64,000 bases of DNA from Arcticibacter pallidicorallinus (GTDB lineage: Bacteria > Bacteroidota > Bacteroidia > Sphingobacteriales > Sphingobacteriaceae). Positions within the stretch are counted from its first letter, which is position 1, and each line of letters opens with the position of its first letter. Position numbers and translations under genes: made by a program. Below, in pieces: positions 52,972-63,176 of the stretch. The DNA is taken from positions 186,001 through 250,000 of the forward strand of contig NZ_PVTH01000002.1 in NCBI RefSeq assembly GCF_003002875.1. Direction: 5' to 3'. The notes beneath the pieces were generated by a model. It was given only the letters and a program-made list of their open reading frames with translations, was not told the origin of the DNA and did no database searches.

Positions 52972-54306
52972 CTACTTCTTAGGTTCGCCTTCAAACAGTT
53001 TATCGCGACTTACTTTTTCAACAGCGATGCTATCCTTAAGTGTTTTGGAAATTGCGCTGAAGGGTGCAGCGACGATCTCTTCGTTGCCTTTAAGTCCGCC
53101 CTTAATTTGAATATAGGTGTCGTTCTGGATGCCTGTTGTTACCGGAATTTGTCTGACCAGGCCATTCGCATAGGTGAAGACGTATTCTTTTACCTTGGCC
53201 TTTTCTTTGCTATCTTTCTTCTGTGCGGTGGCGTTCATTTCTTCGCGGGTGGTTACTGACTGAATAGGAACTGAGATAGCTGTGGCTTTTTCCGTTTGAA
53301 TGTCGACAGTCGCGGAGAGGCCGGGAAGAAAGGGAGACTTTGCCTGTTCCCTGTCTTTCATGTAGGCGGCGTAGGACTCAGGTAGAATCCGGATTTTGAC
53401 GCTGAAGTTGGTCACCTGATCGGTGCTTTCGCCAACGATGTTGGCAGAACTTGCTATTTCGGTGACCTTGCCCTGAAATTTCTTTTCCTGAAAGGCGTCG
53501 ACTTCGATATCTGCAAGATCTCCCACAGATACGCGGTTGATGTCGTTCTCGTTTACATTGACATTTACCTCCATGGAATTGAGGTTAGAAATACGCATAA
53601 TTTCGGTTCCGGCCATCTGGGCGGTACCAACCACCCGTTCTCCGAGTTCTACCGCTAGTTTGGATACGACACCATCAACAGGTGCATAGATCGTTGTACG
53701 ATCGAGGTTATCTGCGGCTTCCTTTACAAGAGCCTGTGATTGTTGAACGCCGTAGCCTGAACCAATGATATTCTGACGCAGTGCCTCCAGGTTAGCTCTT
53801 GCACTTTGATATTCGGCCTGAGCTGCGTCGTATTCGGCGGCGGAAAGGACTTTCTGCTTGAACAACTCGGTGCTGCGCTTGTAGCTGGCCTGGGTGTTTT
53901 TGAAAGTTGCTTCGGCTTGTTTCAGTTGTTGACGTGCGGAGGCCAGGGAAGCTCTCTGGGTATTGAGGGAAGCAACTGCCCGGTCATATCCTGATTGCAG
54001 GATATCAGGTCTGATCTTGCATAGCAGCTGGCCTTTCTTTACTACATCGCCTTCTTTCACATCCAGTTTTACTATTTCGCCGGAAACCTCAGAGCTGAGC
54101 TTGACCTCCACTTCTGCCTGTATCTTTCCGCTTGCGGATACGGTTTCAATGATGGTTCTTTTTTCGGCCTTTTCGGTAGCTACCAGGACCTTATCACCTG
54201 AGCCTATCCAACCCATTTTGGATGCAATAGCGAGTAAGACAACTATACATACAACTCCGATAATGACGTATCTGATGGTGCGTTTTTTTCTCTTTTTGGG
54301 TTCCAT
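52972..54306 (-). CDS. HlyD/MacA-family membrane-fusion adaptor
   Basis: Periplasmic adaptor of 444 residues anchored by one N-terminal helix (TIRYVIIGVVCIVVLLAIA). The barrel-sandwich halves (VEVKLSSEVSGEIVKLDVKE and IYAPVDGVVSKLAVELGERV) flank a long Gln/Ala-rich coiled hairpin (about 110-200). It pairs with the TolC gene 15 bases upstream on the same strand. MacA-like proteins usually work with an ABC pump (MacB), but none is adjacent: the next gene is gpsA. The pump may be encoded elsewhere. Late sequence KEKAKVKEYVFTYANG is rather charged. Confidence 0.88.
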   Translation of the reverse strand: MEPKKRKKRTIRYVIIGVVCIVVLLAIASKMGWIGSGDKVLVATEKAEKRTIIETVSASGKIQAEVEVKLSSEVSGEIVKLDVKEGDVVKKGQLLCKIRPDILQSGYDRAVASLNTQRASLASARQQLKQAEATFKNTQASYKRSTELFKQKVLSAAEYDAAQAEYQSARANLEALRQNIIGSGYGVQQSQALVKEAADNLDRTTIYAPVDGVVSKLAVELGERVVGTAQMAGTEIMRISNLNSMEVNVNVNENDINRVSVGDLADIEVDAFQEKKFQGKVTEIASSANIVGESTDQVTNFSVKIRILPESYAAYMKDREQAKSPFLPGLSATVDIQTEKATAISVPIQSVTTREEMNATAQKKDSKEKAKVKEYVFTYANGLVRQIPVTTGIQNDTYIQIKGGLKGNEEIVAAPFSAISKTLKDSIAVEKVSRDKLFEGEPKK

Positions 54307-54321
54307 TTGGTGGGCTTTATA

Positions 54322-55770
54322 TTAAAATGTTAAGGGATTACCGAGATAAAAGTCGATAATTTTATTTCTGAAAATGAGGTCATACCGGGCCTGTATAACA
54401 TCAAACTGCTTTTGATTGAGGTCCGTTTGCGCCTGGTTGAAGTCCAGTGAATTAACGAGACCGACGTCGTATCGTTTGCTGATGGCGTCAAATGCGGTCT
54501 TTGATGATTCGAAGGCACTGGAAGCAGAGAGGAAACGACTTTGCGCCGCTCTGAGGTCCGTCACGGCCTGATAGATGACTTTATTGAAATTATTGCGGGC
54601 CAGTTGTTCGGTGACCTTGGCGTTCTGATAGCTTATCTTGGCACGTCTTACTCCTATGCGGGCGGAGTAGCTGTTGAATATGGGAATGCTCAGCGTCAGA
54701 CCGATCGTTTGATTGAAGTTTTCGTCGAGCTGATCTTTGAAATTTGTTTTTTCAAAAGTGCTGGCAAACTCGGGTGTTAGCACACGTTGATTTGTACCCT
54801 CCAGGAAGCCTATAACAGTATTCTGCCCCGTTAACTCGCGACTAACCAGGTGCTGTCTGTTATTGGAATAACCGGATCCTATGCTTCCGCTGAAAGACAG
54901 GCGCGGATATAGGGATGATTTTGCGACGTCTACTGCCTTCAGTGCCGCCAGTGACCTGTTTTGTGCAAGCCTGACATCCGGATAATTGTCCGCTGCCTTA
55001 GCATATATCTCTGCCGCCGCGTATTTGGAATTGATCTCTCCGATTTCATTGATTACCGGCTTAACCACGCTGAACTGAGCTGCGGGGTCGCGTTCCATAA
55101 GTTGTGCGAGATTCAGTTTACTGATCTCCAGCTGATTTAACGAATTGGTAACATTTAGTTCTGCGGTTGCGAATTGCGCCTTTGCCTGGGAAAGGTCAGC
55201 AAGCGTTTTGCTTCCCACATCAAACTGTTTTTGCTCCCTGTCCAACTGAAGTTTGGCGAGCTGAAGTTGCTGTTGCGAGGCGAGCAGCAGGTCTTCATTG
55301 CTGAGAACCTGTAGATACGTCGTTACAACGGTAAGCGAGAGGTCATTCTGAATCTTGCGGGTATTGCTTTTATCAGCTTCCAGCTGGTATTTGTACTGCG
55401 ACACCTGGTGCCAGAGTCTGAATCCCTGGAAGATGGGCACGGAGGTGCTGATGTTTCCGTTAGACGAAGTGGTTTGCTGATTGACGAACTCATAGGTTAA
55501 GGGGTCTACGTTCCGTCCGAAGTTGAAGTTGAGATTCCCTCCTGCGTTCAGGGTGGGGTAGAAGAATAGCTTCGATTCTTTCAAGTTTTCGTCTGAAAGG
55601 GCTTCACTCAGTTGGGCCTGCTTGATTTGCAGATTATTCTGCAAGGTTAAAGCGACGGCCTGTTCCAGCGTGATGCTTTCCTGTGCAAGAGCGGTGCCTG
55701 ATGCAAGCGTGCAAAAGGCAAATGCAAATGCCGCTATGCCGGTTTTAAAGGGGGATCTTCTGAGGGTCAT
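54322..55770 (-). CDS. TolC-family outer-membrane efflux protein
   Basis: Outer-membrane channel of 482 residues with signal peptide (GIAAFAFAFCTLASGTALAQ). ITLEQAVALTLQNNLQIKQA is the typical N-terminal repeat, and a second related helix pair occurs near QTDLNQKQFDVIQARYDLIF at the C-terminus, reflecting the two-fold TolC repeat. It is upstream of the HlyD adaptor in the same operon and divergent from the deacetylase gene 40 bases away. Confidence 0.93.
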   Translation of the reverse strand: MTLRRSPFKTGIAAFAFAFCTLASGTALAQESITLEQAVALTLQNNLQIKQAQLSEALSDENLKESKLFFYPTLNAGGNLNFNFGRNVDPLTYEFVNQQTTSSNGNISTSVPIFQGFRLWHQVSQYKYQLEADKSNTRKIQNDLSLTVVTTYLQVLSNEDLLLASQQQLQLAKLQLDREQKQFDVGSKTLADLSQAKAQFATAELNVTNSLNQLEISKLNLAQLMERDPAAQFSVVKPVINEIGEINSKYAAAEIYAKAADNYPDVRLAQNRSLAALKAVDVAKSSLYPRLSFSGSIGSGYSNNRQHLVSRELTGQNTVIGFLEGTNQRVLTPEFASTFEKTNFKDQLDENFNQTIGLTLSIPIFNSYSARIGVRRAKISYQNAKVTEQLARNNFNKVIYQAVTDLRAAQSRFLSASSAFESSKTAFDAISKRYDVGLVNSLDFNQAQTDLNQKQFDVIQARYDLIFRNKIIDFYLGNPLTF

Positions 55771-55810
55771 TTCAGGCTAATAATTTGTAGTATTGCACAT
55801 TCTCTATAAT

Positions 55811-56428
55811 ATGTATCTCGTAAAAACTCCTTTTTGGCTGCGACTTATCTACCCTTCTCTTGTATGGAGGAAGTTAAACGATTTGAACAAGATTTACATC
55901 ACCTTTGACGATGGTCCTATTCCAATTGTTACAGACTTCGTCATTAATACATTGAAAATGTATGAGGCTCCAGCTACTTTCTTTTGTATCGGGGATAATA
56001 TAAGAAAACATCCCGAGGTTTTTCAGCGCTTGAAGGAAGCGGGGCACCGTATAGGTAATCATACGTTCAATCATTTAAAGGGTTGGGATACTGACGATGA
56101 CGTTTATCTGGATAATATCAGGGACTGCGCTGCGCTGGTTAGGTCTGATTTACTGCGTCCACCTTATGGCCGGATCCGGAAATCGCAGATCGGCCGCTTG
56201 AAGGAGGCATTTCCAAATATGCAGATTATTATGTGGGACGTGCTTTCGGGTGATTTTGATCAGCAGCTTAGTCCGGAAAAGTGTCTTGAAAATGTGATTA
56301 AGCATACGCGGCCGGGTGCGATAATTGTTTTTCACGATAGTTTGAAAGCCTTTGATCGCCTCGAATATGTGCTGCCCAGGGCCTTGAAGATTTGGAAGGA
56401 TAAAGGATATGTTTTTGAAAAGTTGTGA
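55811..56428 (+). CDS. Polysaccharide deacetylase (NodB/CE4 family)
   Basis: Metal-dependent deacetylase of 205 residues. All five CE4 motifs are visible: YITFDDGP (base Asp and metal Asp), GNHTFNHLKGW (metal His pair), LLRPPYGRIRK, MWDVLSGDFD and IVFHDSLKAF. Substrate may be chitin-like, peptidoglycan or an exopolysaccharide N-acetyl group. The start is set at ATG 55811; the TTG at 55793 adds 6 residues. No signal peptide is evident, so it may act in the cytoplasm or leave by another route. Confidence 0.9.
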   Translation: MYLVKTPFWLRLIYPSLVWRKLNDLNKIYITFDDGPIPIVTDFVINTLKMYEAPATFFCIGDNIRKHPEVFQRLKEAGHRIGNHTFNHLKGWDTDDDVYLDNIRDCAALVRSDLLRPPYGRIRKSQIGRLKEAFPNMQIIMWDVLSGDFDQQLSPEKCLENVIKHTRPGAIIVFHDSLKAFDRLEYVLPRALKIWKDKGYVFEKL

Positions 56429-56548
56429 GTTCTGGTTTAATGCCCGTTGTAAATACTTGTTGTAACCTTAATTAGAACTTTTCCAAATAATAATTGTAAT
56501 ATGATACAGGTCAGGCTCTCATTCATTTTTTGTAAATTCGCATGAATT

Positions 56549-56564
56549 TAACCTAAGTAGGTTA
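56549..56564. repeat. Short inverted repeat upstream of aconitase
   Basis: TAACCTA and TAGGTTA flank AG, 38 bases before the aconitase start. It is small and could be an operator, or chance. Confidence 0.3.
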
Positions 56565-56601
56565 GTTCTTTATATGTAAACCCCTTAATACAAAAATCAT
56601 A

Positions 56602-58866
56602 ATGGCATTTGATATAGAAATGATCCAGAAGGTTTACAGCAATTTGGAAAGCCGTATTGAAGCTGCCAAGAAAGTTGTTGGAAAACCCCTTACCCTAACC
56701 GAAAAAATCCTTTACTCTCATTTGTGGAACGGTAATCCGGAGGAGGTATATACCCGTGGGACATCTTATGTTGATTTTGCACCTGACCGCGTAGCGATGC
56801 AGGATGCGACAGCGCAGATGGCTCTTTTGCAATTCATGCAGGCAGGCAGACCTCAGGTTGCTGTGCCTTCAACAGTACATTGTGATCACTTGATCCAGGC
56901 TAAGATTGGTGCTACCGAGGATTTGGCTATTGCTAATAATACTAACAAGGAAGTTTATGATTTCCTTTCTTCTGTTTGTAATAAATACGGCCTTGGTTTC
57001 TGGAAGCCGGGAGCAGGTATTATTCACCAGGTAGTTCTGGAGAATTACGCTTTCCCTGGTGGAATGATGATCGGTACCGACTCTCATACACCCAATGCAG
57101 GTGGCCTGGGTATGATCGCGATTGGTGTTGGTGGTGCTGACGCTTGCGACGTGATGGCTGGTTTTGCATGGGAGTTGAAGTTCCCTAAGCTGATCGGTGT
57201 AAAGTTGACCGGAAAGATGTCTGGTTGGACTTCAGCTAAAGACGTTATCCTAAAAGTTGCCGGTGTTCTTACCGTTAAAGGTGGAACCGGATGTATCGTT
57301 GAATACTTTGGAGAGGGCGCTCGCTCATTATCTGCAACAGGTAAAGCTACCATCTGTAATATGGGTGCAGAAATCGGTGCTACTACGTCTATCTTCGGAT
57401 ATGATGAGAAAGCTGAAGATTACCTGCGTGGTACATCAAGAGGTGATATCGCTGACCTTGCAAACCAGGTAAAAGCTCATCTGACTGGTGATGATGAGGT
57501 TTATGCTAATCCTGAGCAATACTTCGATCAGGTAATCGAAATTAATCTTTCTGAGCTTGAGCCACATATTAACGGTCCATTTACTCCAGACCTGGCATGG
57601 CCTATTTCTAAATTTGCTGCTGCTGTTAAAGAACATAACTGGCCTGCGAAACTGGAAGTTGGTTTGATCGGTTCTTGTACAAACTCTTCTTACGAAGATA
57701 TTACGAGAGCTGCGTCTCTTGCTCAACAGGCTGTTGATAAAGATCTTTTAACAAAAGCTGAGTACACGGTTACTCCAGGTTCTGAGCTGGTAAGATATAC
57801 GGTTGAACGCGATGGTTACCTGGACACTTTCGAGAAGATTGGTGGTGTTGTACTGGCGAATGCTTGTGGTCCGTGTATCGGTCAGTGGGCTCGTCACACA
57901 GATGATCCTGCCCGCAGAAACTCCATCATTACGTCCTTCAACAGAAACTTCGCGAAGCGTAATGACGGTAACCCCAATACGCATGCTTTCGTAGCATCGC
58001 CGGAGATTGTAACGGCATTGGCCATAGCAGGTGACCTGACTTTCAACCCGCTGACTGATACGCTTGTTAATCAAAAGGGTGAGTCGGTTCGTTTGGACGA
58101 GCCACAGGGACTGGAAATGCCTATCAAAGGTTATGCAGTAGAAGATGCTGGTTATCAGGCTCCGGCAGAAGACGGTAGCGCGGTTAACGTTATTGTTGAC
58201 GAAGCGTCAAGCAGACTTCAGTTACTGGCTCCATTCCCGGCTTGGGAAGGAACAGATCTTAAAGGTCTTCGCCTTCTGATCAAAGCAAAAGGTAAGTGTA
58301 CTACTGACCATATTTCTATGGCTGGTCCATGGTTGAAGTTCAGAGGTCATATTGACAATATTTCTAACAACATGCTTATCGGTGCTGTAAATTACTTTAC
58401 AGAGCAAACAGATTCTGTTAAGAATCAGTTGACCGGCGAATATGGTCCGGTTCCTGCTACTCAGAGAGCTTATAAGGCAGCGAACATCGGTACTATCGTT
58501 GTCGGTGATGAGAACTATGGTGAAGGGTCATCACGTGAGCATGCTGCTATGGAACCACGTCACCTGGGTGTTCGTGTGATTTTGGTGAAGTCTTTCGCTC
58601 GTATCCACGAAACGAATTTAAAGAAACAGGGGATGTTGGGTATAACCTTTGCTGATCCTGCAGATTACAGTAAAATTCAGGAGAATGACGTGATCGACAT
58701 TGAAGGTTTAACTTCTTTCGCTCCAGGAAAACAGCTTAAAGTTGTTCTTCATCATGAGGATGGCAAAACAGAGTCGTTTGCCGTGAATCATACCTATAAT
58801 GAGCAGCAGATCGAGTGGTTCAAGGCTGGTGCAGCTTTAAACCTGATTCGCATGAACAAGATTTAA
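56602..58866 (+). CDS. acnA: Aconitate hydratase (mitochondrial-type)
   Basis: 4Fe-4S enzyme that isomerises citrate to isocitrate in the TCA cycle. Cluster cysteines: Cys359 in [12 protein letters not shown], Cys422 and Cys425 in [11 protein letters not shown]; the 63-residue spacing equals that of the mitochondrial enzyme. [20 protein letters not shown] and the late [15 protein letters not shown] are substrate-site segments. Length 754 matches the mitochondrial-type aconitases of Bacteroidota rather than the 890-residue AcnA of E. coli. Terminators follow at once. Confidence 0.96.
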   Translation: MAFDIEMIQKVYSNLESRIEAAKKVVGKPLTLTEKILYSHLWNGNPEEVYTRGTSYVDFAPDRVAMQDATAQMALLQFMQAGRPQVAVPSTVHCDHLIQAKIGATEDLAIANNTNKEVYDFLSSVCNKYGLGFWKPGAGIIHQVVLENYAFPGGMMIGTDSHTPNAGGLGMIAIGVGGADACDVMAGFAWELKFPKLIGVKLTGKMSGWTSAKDVILKVAGVLTVKGGTGCIVEYFGEGARSLSATGKATICNMGAEIGATTSIFGYDEKAEDYLRGTSRGDIADLANQVKAHLTGDDEVYANPEQYFDQVIEINLSELEPHINGPFTPDLAWPISKFAAAVKEHNWPAKLEVGLIGSCTNSSYEDITRAASLAQQAVDKDLLTKAEYTVTPGSELVRYTVERDGYLDTFEKIGGVVLANACGPCIGQWARHTDDPARRNSIITSFNRNFAKRNDGNPNTHAFVASPEIVTALAIAGDLTFNPLTDTLVNQKGESVRLDEPQGLEMPIKGYAVEDAGYQAPAEDGSAVNVIVDEASSRLQLLAPFPAWEGTDLKGLRLLIKAKGKCTTDHISMAGPWLKFRGHIDNISNNMLIGAVNYFTEQTDSVKNQLTGEYGPVPATQRAYKAANIGTIVVGDENYGEGSSREHAAMEPRHLGVRVILVKSFARIHETNLKKQGMLGITFADPADYSKIQENDVIDIEGLTSFAPGKQLKVVLHHEDGKTESFAVNHTYNEQQIEWFKAGAALNLIRMNKI

Positions 58867-58883
58867 TTTTAGAAATCGATATA

Positions 58884-58918
58884 AAAAAACCTGCCGGCTA
58901 TGCCGAGCAGGTTTTTTT
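58884..58918. terminator. Terminator after aconitase
   Basis: ACCTGCCGGC pairs with GCCGAGCAGGT (one bulged A) between A and T tracts. A second small hairpin, TGCCGGT/ACCGGCA (58925-58944), follows. Confidence 0.85.
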
Positions 58919-58947
58919 TATACTTGCCGGTTTACTTACCGGCACAA

Positions 58948-58992
58948 AAAAAGAAAGTCCCGCATTGATGATTCAAGCGGGACTTTCTTTTT
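58948..58992 (-). terminator. Terminator after sucD
   Basis: AAAAAGAAAGTCCCGC (58948-58963) pairs perfectly over 16 bp with 58977-58992. TTGA/TCAA extend the stem inside. Flanking A on the plus strand become a T-tract for the minus-strand sucD transcript. Confidence 0.9.
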
Positions 58993-59014
58993 AGGGGTGA
59001 GTTAGGGCAATGAG

Positions 59015-59893
59015 TTAGCCCAGTTTAGCCAATTCTTCTGCCATTGCAGCACCAATTTCAGCAGGTGACTCGACTACGCGAATGCCACACTCTGTCATGA
59101 TACGCATTTTTGCAGCTGCTGTATCATCATCGCCACCAACAATAGCACCGGCATGACCCATACGGCGTCCTGCAGGAGCAGTTTGACCAGCGATGAAGCC
59201 AACGACGGGCTTAGTGCCGTTTTCTTTGATCCATCTTGCAGCTTCTGCTTCCATACCACCGCCGATCTCACCGATCATGATGATGCCTTTGGTTTCAGGA
59301 TCTTCCATAAGAAGCTTCACAGCCTCAACCGTAGGAGTTCCAATGATAGGGTCGCCTCCGATACCGATTGCTGTTGTAATACCGAGACCTGCCTTAACAA
59401 CCTGGTCAACCGCTTCATAGGTTAAGGTTCCTGATTTAGAAACTACACCGATAGAGCCTTTCTTGAATATAAAGCCTGGCATGATGCCAATCTTGGCCTC
59501 GTCAGCTGTAATGATACCTGGACAGTTCGGGCCGATAAGACGGCAATCTTTACCTTCAATATATTCCTTTACAAGAATCATATCTTTAGTAGGGATACCC
59601 TCTGTGATACAAACAATAACTTTTATGCCAGCTTCTGCTGCTTCCAGAATTGCGTCAGCAGCGAATGCAGGAGGTACAAAGATAATTGATACGTCTGCTC
59701 CAGCCTGATCAACTGCCTCTTTTACAGTGTTGAATACAGGTCGGTCAAGGTGTGTTTGTCCTCCTTTTCCGGGAGTAACACCACCTACAACCTGGGTTCC
59801 GTACTCAATCATTTGACTTGCATGATACGTACCTTCGTTGCCGGTGAAGCCCTGGACGATAACTTTGGAATTCTTATTAACTAATACACTCAT
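59015..59893 (-). CDS. sucD: Succinate-CoA ligase subunit alpha
   Basis: Catalytic subunit of succinyl-CoA synthetase. The phosphorylated His is His247 in [16 protein letters not shown]; CoA-binding residues lie in [17 protein letters not shown] and the ligase loop in [20 protein letters not shown]. Length 292 is standard. sucC (beta) is not next to it, as is common in Bacteroidota. A promoter with both -33 and -7 elements lies at 59914-59944. Confidence 0.96.
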   Translation of the reverse strand: MSVLVNKNSKVIVQGFTGNEGTYHASQMIEYGTQVVGGVTPGKGGQTHLDRPVFNTVKEAVDQAGADVSIIFVPPAFAADAILEAAEAGIKVIVCITEGIPTKDMILVKEYIEGKDCRLIGPNCPGIITADEAKIGIMPGFIFKKGSIGVVSKSGTLTYEAVDQVVKAGLGITTAIGIGGDPIIGTPTVEAVKLLMEDPETKGIIMIGEIGGGMEAEAARWIKENGTKPVVGFIAGQTAPAGRRMGHAGAIVGGDDDTAAAKMRIMTECGIRVVESPAEIGAAMAEELAKLG

Positions 59894-59913
59894 TGGTCGG
59901 ATTTTAAGTTATG

Positions 59914-59944
59914 CAAAACTAAGACAATAGGCCTAAAAGCCAAA
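59914..59944 (-). promoter_or_regulatory. Predicted sucD promoter
   Basis: On the minus strand TTTG (59944-59941), 19 bases, then TAGTTTTG (59921-59914): a full match to the Bacteroidota -33/-7 pattern. The expected start point is about 15 bases before the ATG. Confidence 0.65.
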
Positions 59945-59952
59945 CCTTTTTG

Positions 59953-61728
59953 TCAGGTTACAGTAGTTTTTTCGATTCCCAGGGAATTAAACTGGAGATC
60001 AAACAGTCTTTTGTAAAGTCCATTTAATTTCAGTAGTTCCTGATGTGATCCGATCTCCCGGATCTCGCCCTGGTCGAGTACGATGATCTTATCGGCCTTT
60101 TGCACGGTCGACAATCTGTGGGCGATCACGATCGAGGTTCTTCCTTTCATGAGCTTTTCGAGTGTAGACTGAATCAGTAACTCTGTTTCTGTATCAACGG
60201 AGGACGTAGCTTCATCAAGGACCAAGATTTTTGGGTTATATATTAAAGCCCGGATAAAGGAGATCAACTGTGCCTGTCCCGCAGACAGTGTAGCTCCCCG
60301 TTCCATGACATTGTAGTCGTATCCGCCTGGTAATCTCTCTATAAAATCGTGAGCTCCGGCTTCTTTGGCTGCCTGGATAACGAGAGATCTCGGTATGTCG
60401 GGATTACCCAAAGTGATATTTTTTTCGATGGTGTCTGAGAAGAGAAATACATCCTGGATTACTGTTGCAATCTGTGAGCGAAGGTAAGGGACAGTGTATT
60501 CCCGTATGTCCTTCTCGTCTATTTCAATCGAACCCTTACCAATGGAGTAAAAGCGATTGAGGATATTGATAACTGAGGATTTGCCGGCACCGGTAGCGCC
60601 TACAATGGCCAGCGTTTGTCCGGGCTTGATCTCAAAATTGATGTTTTTTAGAACCCACTTTTCCTCTGTGTAGGAAAACCAGACGTCTTTGAAGACAATT
60701 TTGCCGGTGGTTATTCCTTGCCTAAGTGTTCCTGTATCCTCTTCGTACTCTTTGCTGTCAAGCAACGAGAATACCCTTTCCGCGCCTACCATGCCCATCT
60801 GAAGGGTGTTGAATTTGTCGGCCAGCTCCCGGATAGGGCGGTACATAAGATTGATGAACATGATGAATGAAACGATCACTCCCGGGGAGACGTTGTGCTC
60901 GAGAATGGATTTGGAGCCGTACCATACCAGAAGTCCCAGGGAAAGCGATGATATGATTTCAACCACAGGGAAAAATATAGAATAGTACCAATTTGAGCGG
61001 ATATGTGCATCGCGGTGTTTCGCATTGATGTTTTTGAACTTGTGAATTTCCTGTTGTTCCCGTGCGAAGTACTGTATGATGCCCATGCCGGATATGTGCT
61101 CTTGCAGGAAAGTGTTTAAATGGCTAACCTGAGTTCTTACCTCCTGAAAAGCTGATTTGATCGCTTCTTTGAAGATGTAGGTTGCAAGCATCAGCAAGGG
61201 CATCGGTATTAATACTACCAGCGTTAGTTTCCAGTCGATATACAGCATTACTCCCAAGATAGCCACCAGCTGAAGGATATCGCCTATAATGACGATCAGC
61301 CCTTCTGAAAAGATGTCGGCTATCGTCTCCAGATCCGAAACAGTTCTTGTTATGAGCTGGCCAATAGGCGTCCGGTCAAAAAACCGAAGCTTAAGTTTCG
61401 TGATGTGGTTGAACACGTTTGTTCGCAAGTCTCTGATCGTTGATTGCCCTAGTTTATTAGTGAGATATGTATGGAAATATTGAACAACAGTCTGCAAGAC
61501 GAGCAGCAGAATCAGTACGATTGTCATGAAGCCAAGTCCTGGTGCGTCGTTTTCAAACACGTACTCGTCGAGTGCGTACTGAATAAGGAAGGGCCTGAGA
61601 GGAGCAAGGGCTGCCAGTAATACGGTCAGAATAACACACCAGATGAATTGTTTTTTGTAGGGCTTTATATAAGTATAAATCCGCTTCAACAAATTGATAT
61701 CGTATGCTTTTCCTGCTTTTTTGGCCAT
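59953..61728 (-). CDS. ABC exporter, fused permease and ATPase (MsbA/YknV-like)
   Basis: Half-transporter of 591 residues: six membrane helices (about 20-320, e.g. KQFIWCVILTVLLAALAPLRP) and a C-terminal ATPase with Walker A VGATGAGKSSVINIL, signature TLSAGQAQLISFIRAL, Walker B PKILVLDEATSSVDTE and the H-loop IVIAHRLSTV. The signature reads LSAGQ instead of the common LSGGQ, a variation seen in the YknU/YknV group. It may export lipids, drugs or peptides; the substrate cannot be told from sequence. It is divergent from the porin gene with a 156-base gap. Confidence 0.92.
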   Translation of the reverse strand: MAKKAGKAYDINLLKRIYTYIKPYKKQFIWCVILTVLLAALAPLRPFLIQYALDEYVFENDAPGLGFMTIVLILLLVLQTVVQYFHTYLTNKLGQSTIRDLRTNVFNHITKLKLRFFDRTPIGQLITRTVSDLETIADIFSEGLIVIIGDILQLVAILGVMLYIDWKLTLVVLIPMPLLMLATYIFKEAIKSAFQEVRTQVSHLNTFLQEHISGMGIIQYFAREQQEIHKFKNINAKHRDAHIRSNWYYSIFFPVVEIISSLSLGLLVWYGSKSILEHNVSPGVIVSFIMFINLMYRPIRELADKFNTLQMGMVGAERVFSLLDSKEYEEDTGTLRQGITTGKIVFKDVWFSYTEEKWVLKNINFEIKPGQTLAIVGATGAGKSSVINILNRFYSIGKGSIEIDEKDIREYTVPYLRSQIATVIQDVFLFSDTIEKNITLGNPDIPRSLVIQAAKEAGAHDFIERLPGGYDYNVMERGATLSAGQAQLISFIRALIYNPKILVLDEATSSVDTETELLIQSTLEKLMKGRTSIVIAHRLSTVQKADKIIVLDQGEIREIGSHQELLKLNGLYKRLFDLQFNSLGIEKTTVT

Positions 61729-61884
61729 CAGATACTTATTGGAACGCGAAATTACACAATTTTCTTACCCCTTCTGTCACACAAGTCTGATTTGCGTTGG
61801 ATGCACAAGTTGTGTAAAAAATGCATCGGGCAGCCTATTAATAAATTAATCTTTGATAATTTCGCGGCACAACAAACATCAGCC

Positions 61885-63084
61885 ATGTCAGAATTAAGAT
61901 ACCCATTCATTTTAATACTATCTCTCCTCTCTTGCAGCTTTGCCTTTGCGCAGGGGGAGATTGATGAGCGTGCCATGATCTTCAAGATGAAGGGTTTGGA
62001 AGTTGCAACTAAAGACTCGTCATTTTATGCGAACTTTCGTTTCAGGATGCAAAACCGGATAGGAGCATATACGAACGGAGGAAGCGACCTTGGAATATCG
62101 GAATTTGATGCTCGTGTGAGGCGCCTGCGTTTGAGAGCAGACGGTTATGTACTAAGCCCTAAGCTGGGTTATAGCATCCAACTGGCTTTCACGCGCAGTG
62201 ATCAGGATTTTGACAACACTGGGATTGCCAATATCGTACGCGATGCTGTCGTTTTTTACCACTTTACAGACAACTTTTATATCGCTTTCGGCCAGAATAA
62301 GCTTCCCGGAAACCGCCAGCGGGTTAACTCATCAGGCCAGCTTCAATTCGCTGAACGCTCAATCGTGAACGGTACATTCACAGTCGACCGTGACTTTGGT
62401 TTAAAGGCGTATTATAATAACCAACTAGGCTCGGTTCCTTATCGGTTAAAAGGTGCGATATCTACCGGTGAGGGAAGAAGCGTGAACAATTCAGATAATG
62501 GTCTCGCCTATACAGGAAGGGCTGAAATACTTCCTCTGGGACTGTTTAAGAATGAAGGTGACTATTCTGAAGGAGATCTGGAACGAGAAGAGACACCCAA
62601 GCTGGCAATAGGGGCTGGTTATAGCTATAACGTGCGTACAAACCGTACAGGCGGGCAACTTGGTAAGGAGCTTTATGCAGCAAGAGATATGGGGACGGCA
62701 ATGCTTGACTTGATTTTCAAGTTTAACGGCTGGGCGTTTCAATCTGAATACATGAGCCGGGATTCGGACGATCCGCTAACTTTCAGCGACGATGGCGATG
62801 TGAGATATATTTATAATGGCTGGGGAATAAATAATCAGGTTTCTTATCTTTTTAGAAACAACCTTGAAACGGCCTTTCGTTATTCTCTTCTACAGCCTGA
62901 GGATGAAACTGTTAATTACGAACGAAAGACCGAAGTTCTCGAGCTTGGTGTGTCGAAATATCTAAGGAGTCATCGGATCAAAGCTCAGTTTAACCTGAAC
63001 TATAATACTGAGGATGGAAAGATGAATTTGCAAAACAAGAATAACTACTGGGGAGCTTTGTTTCAGGTAGAATTGGGAATTTAA
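61885..63084 (+). CDS. Porin of the phosphate-selective OprO/OprP family
   Basis: Outer-membrane barrel of 399 residues with signal peptide (FILILSLLSCSFAFAQ). Motifs of Porin_O_P: FEFDAR-like SEFDARVRRLRLRADGYV, YYHF-like VVFYHFTDNFYIAFGQNKLP and repeated amphipathic strands. It ends NNYWGALFQVELGI. ATG 61885 is the start; the frame is open further upstream but the added 79 residues are not protein-like. Substrate is probably an anion such as phosphate, by family. Confidence 0.88.
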   Translation: MSELRYPFILILSLLSCSFAFAQGEIDERAMIFKMKGLEVATKDSSFYANFRFRMQNRIGAYTNGGSDLGISEFDARVRRLRLRADGYVLSPKLGYSIQLAFTRSDQDFDNTGIANIVRDAVVFYHFTDNFYIAFGQNKLPGNRQRVNSSGQLQFAERSIVNGTFTVDRDFGLKAYYNNQLGSVPYRLKGAISTGEGRSVNNSDNGLAYTGRAEILPLGLFKNEGDYSEGDLEREETPKLAIGAGYSYNVRTNRTGGQLGKELYAARDMGTAMLDLIFKFNGWAFQSEYMSRDSDDPLTFSDDGDVRYIYNGWGINNQVSYLFRNNLETAFRYSLLQPEDETVNYERKTEVLELGVSKYLRSHRIKAQFNLNYNTEDGKMNLQNKNNYWGALFQVELGI

Positions 63085-63149
63085 TTCTGTTTTTCTGTAA
63101 TATTTTTATTAAAGGTTGCGTTTTAATAACAACCGGCGATCTATTTTGT

Positions 63150-63157
63150 TAGATTTG
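63150..63157 (+). promoter_or_regulatory. Candidate -7 element before the 107-residue protein gene
   Basis: TAGATTTG fits TAnnTTTG exactly, 19 bases before the ATG at 63177. No matching -33 element is seen. Confidence 0.4.
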
Positions 63158-63176
63158 TTTGAGACCACAGAATTAA

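Noticed and set aside
60248-60300. LSAGQ in the ABC exporter as a broken signature motif
   Set aside because: Related YknU/YknV-type exporters carry similar substitutions and all other ATPase motifs are intact, so the protein is probably active.
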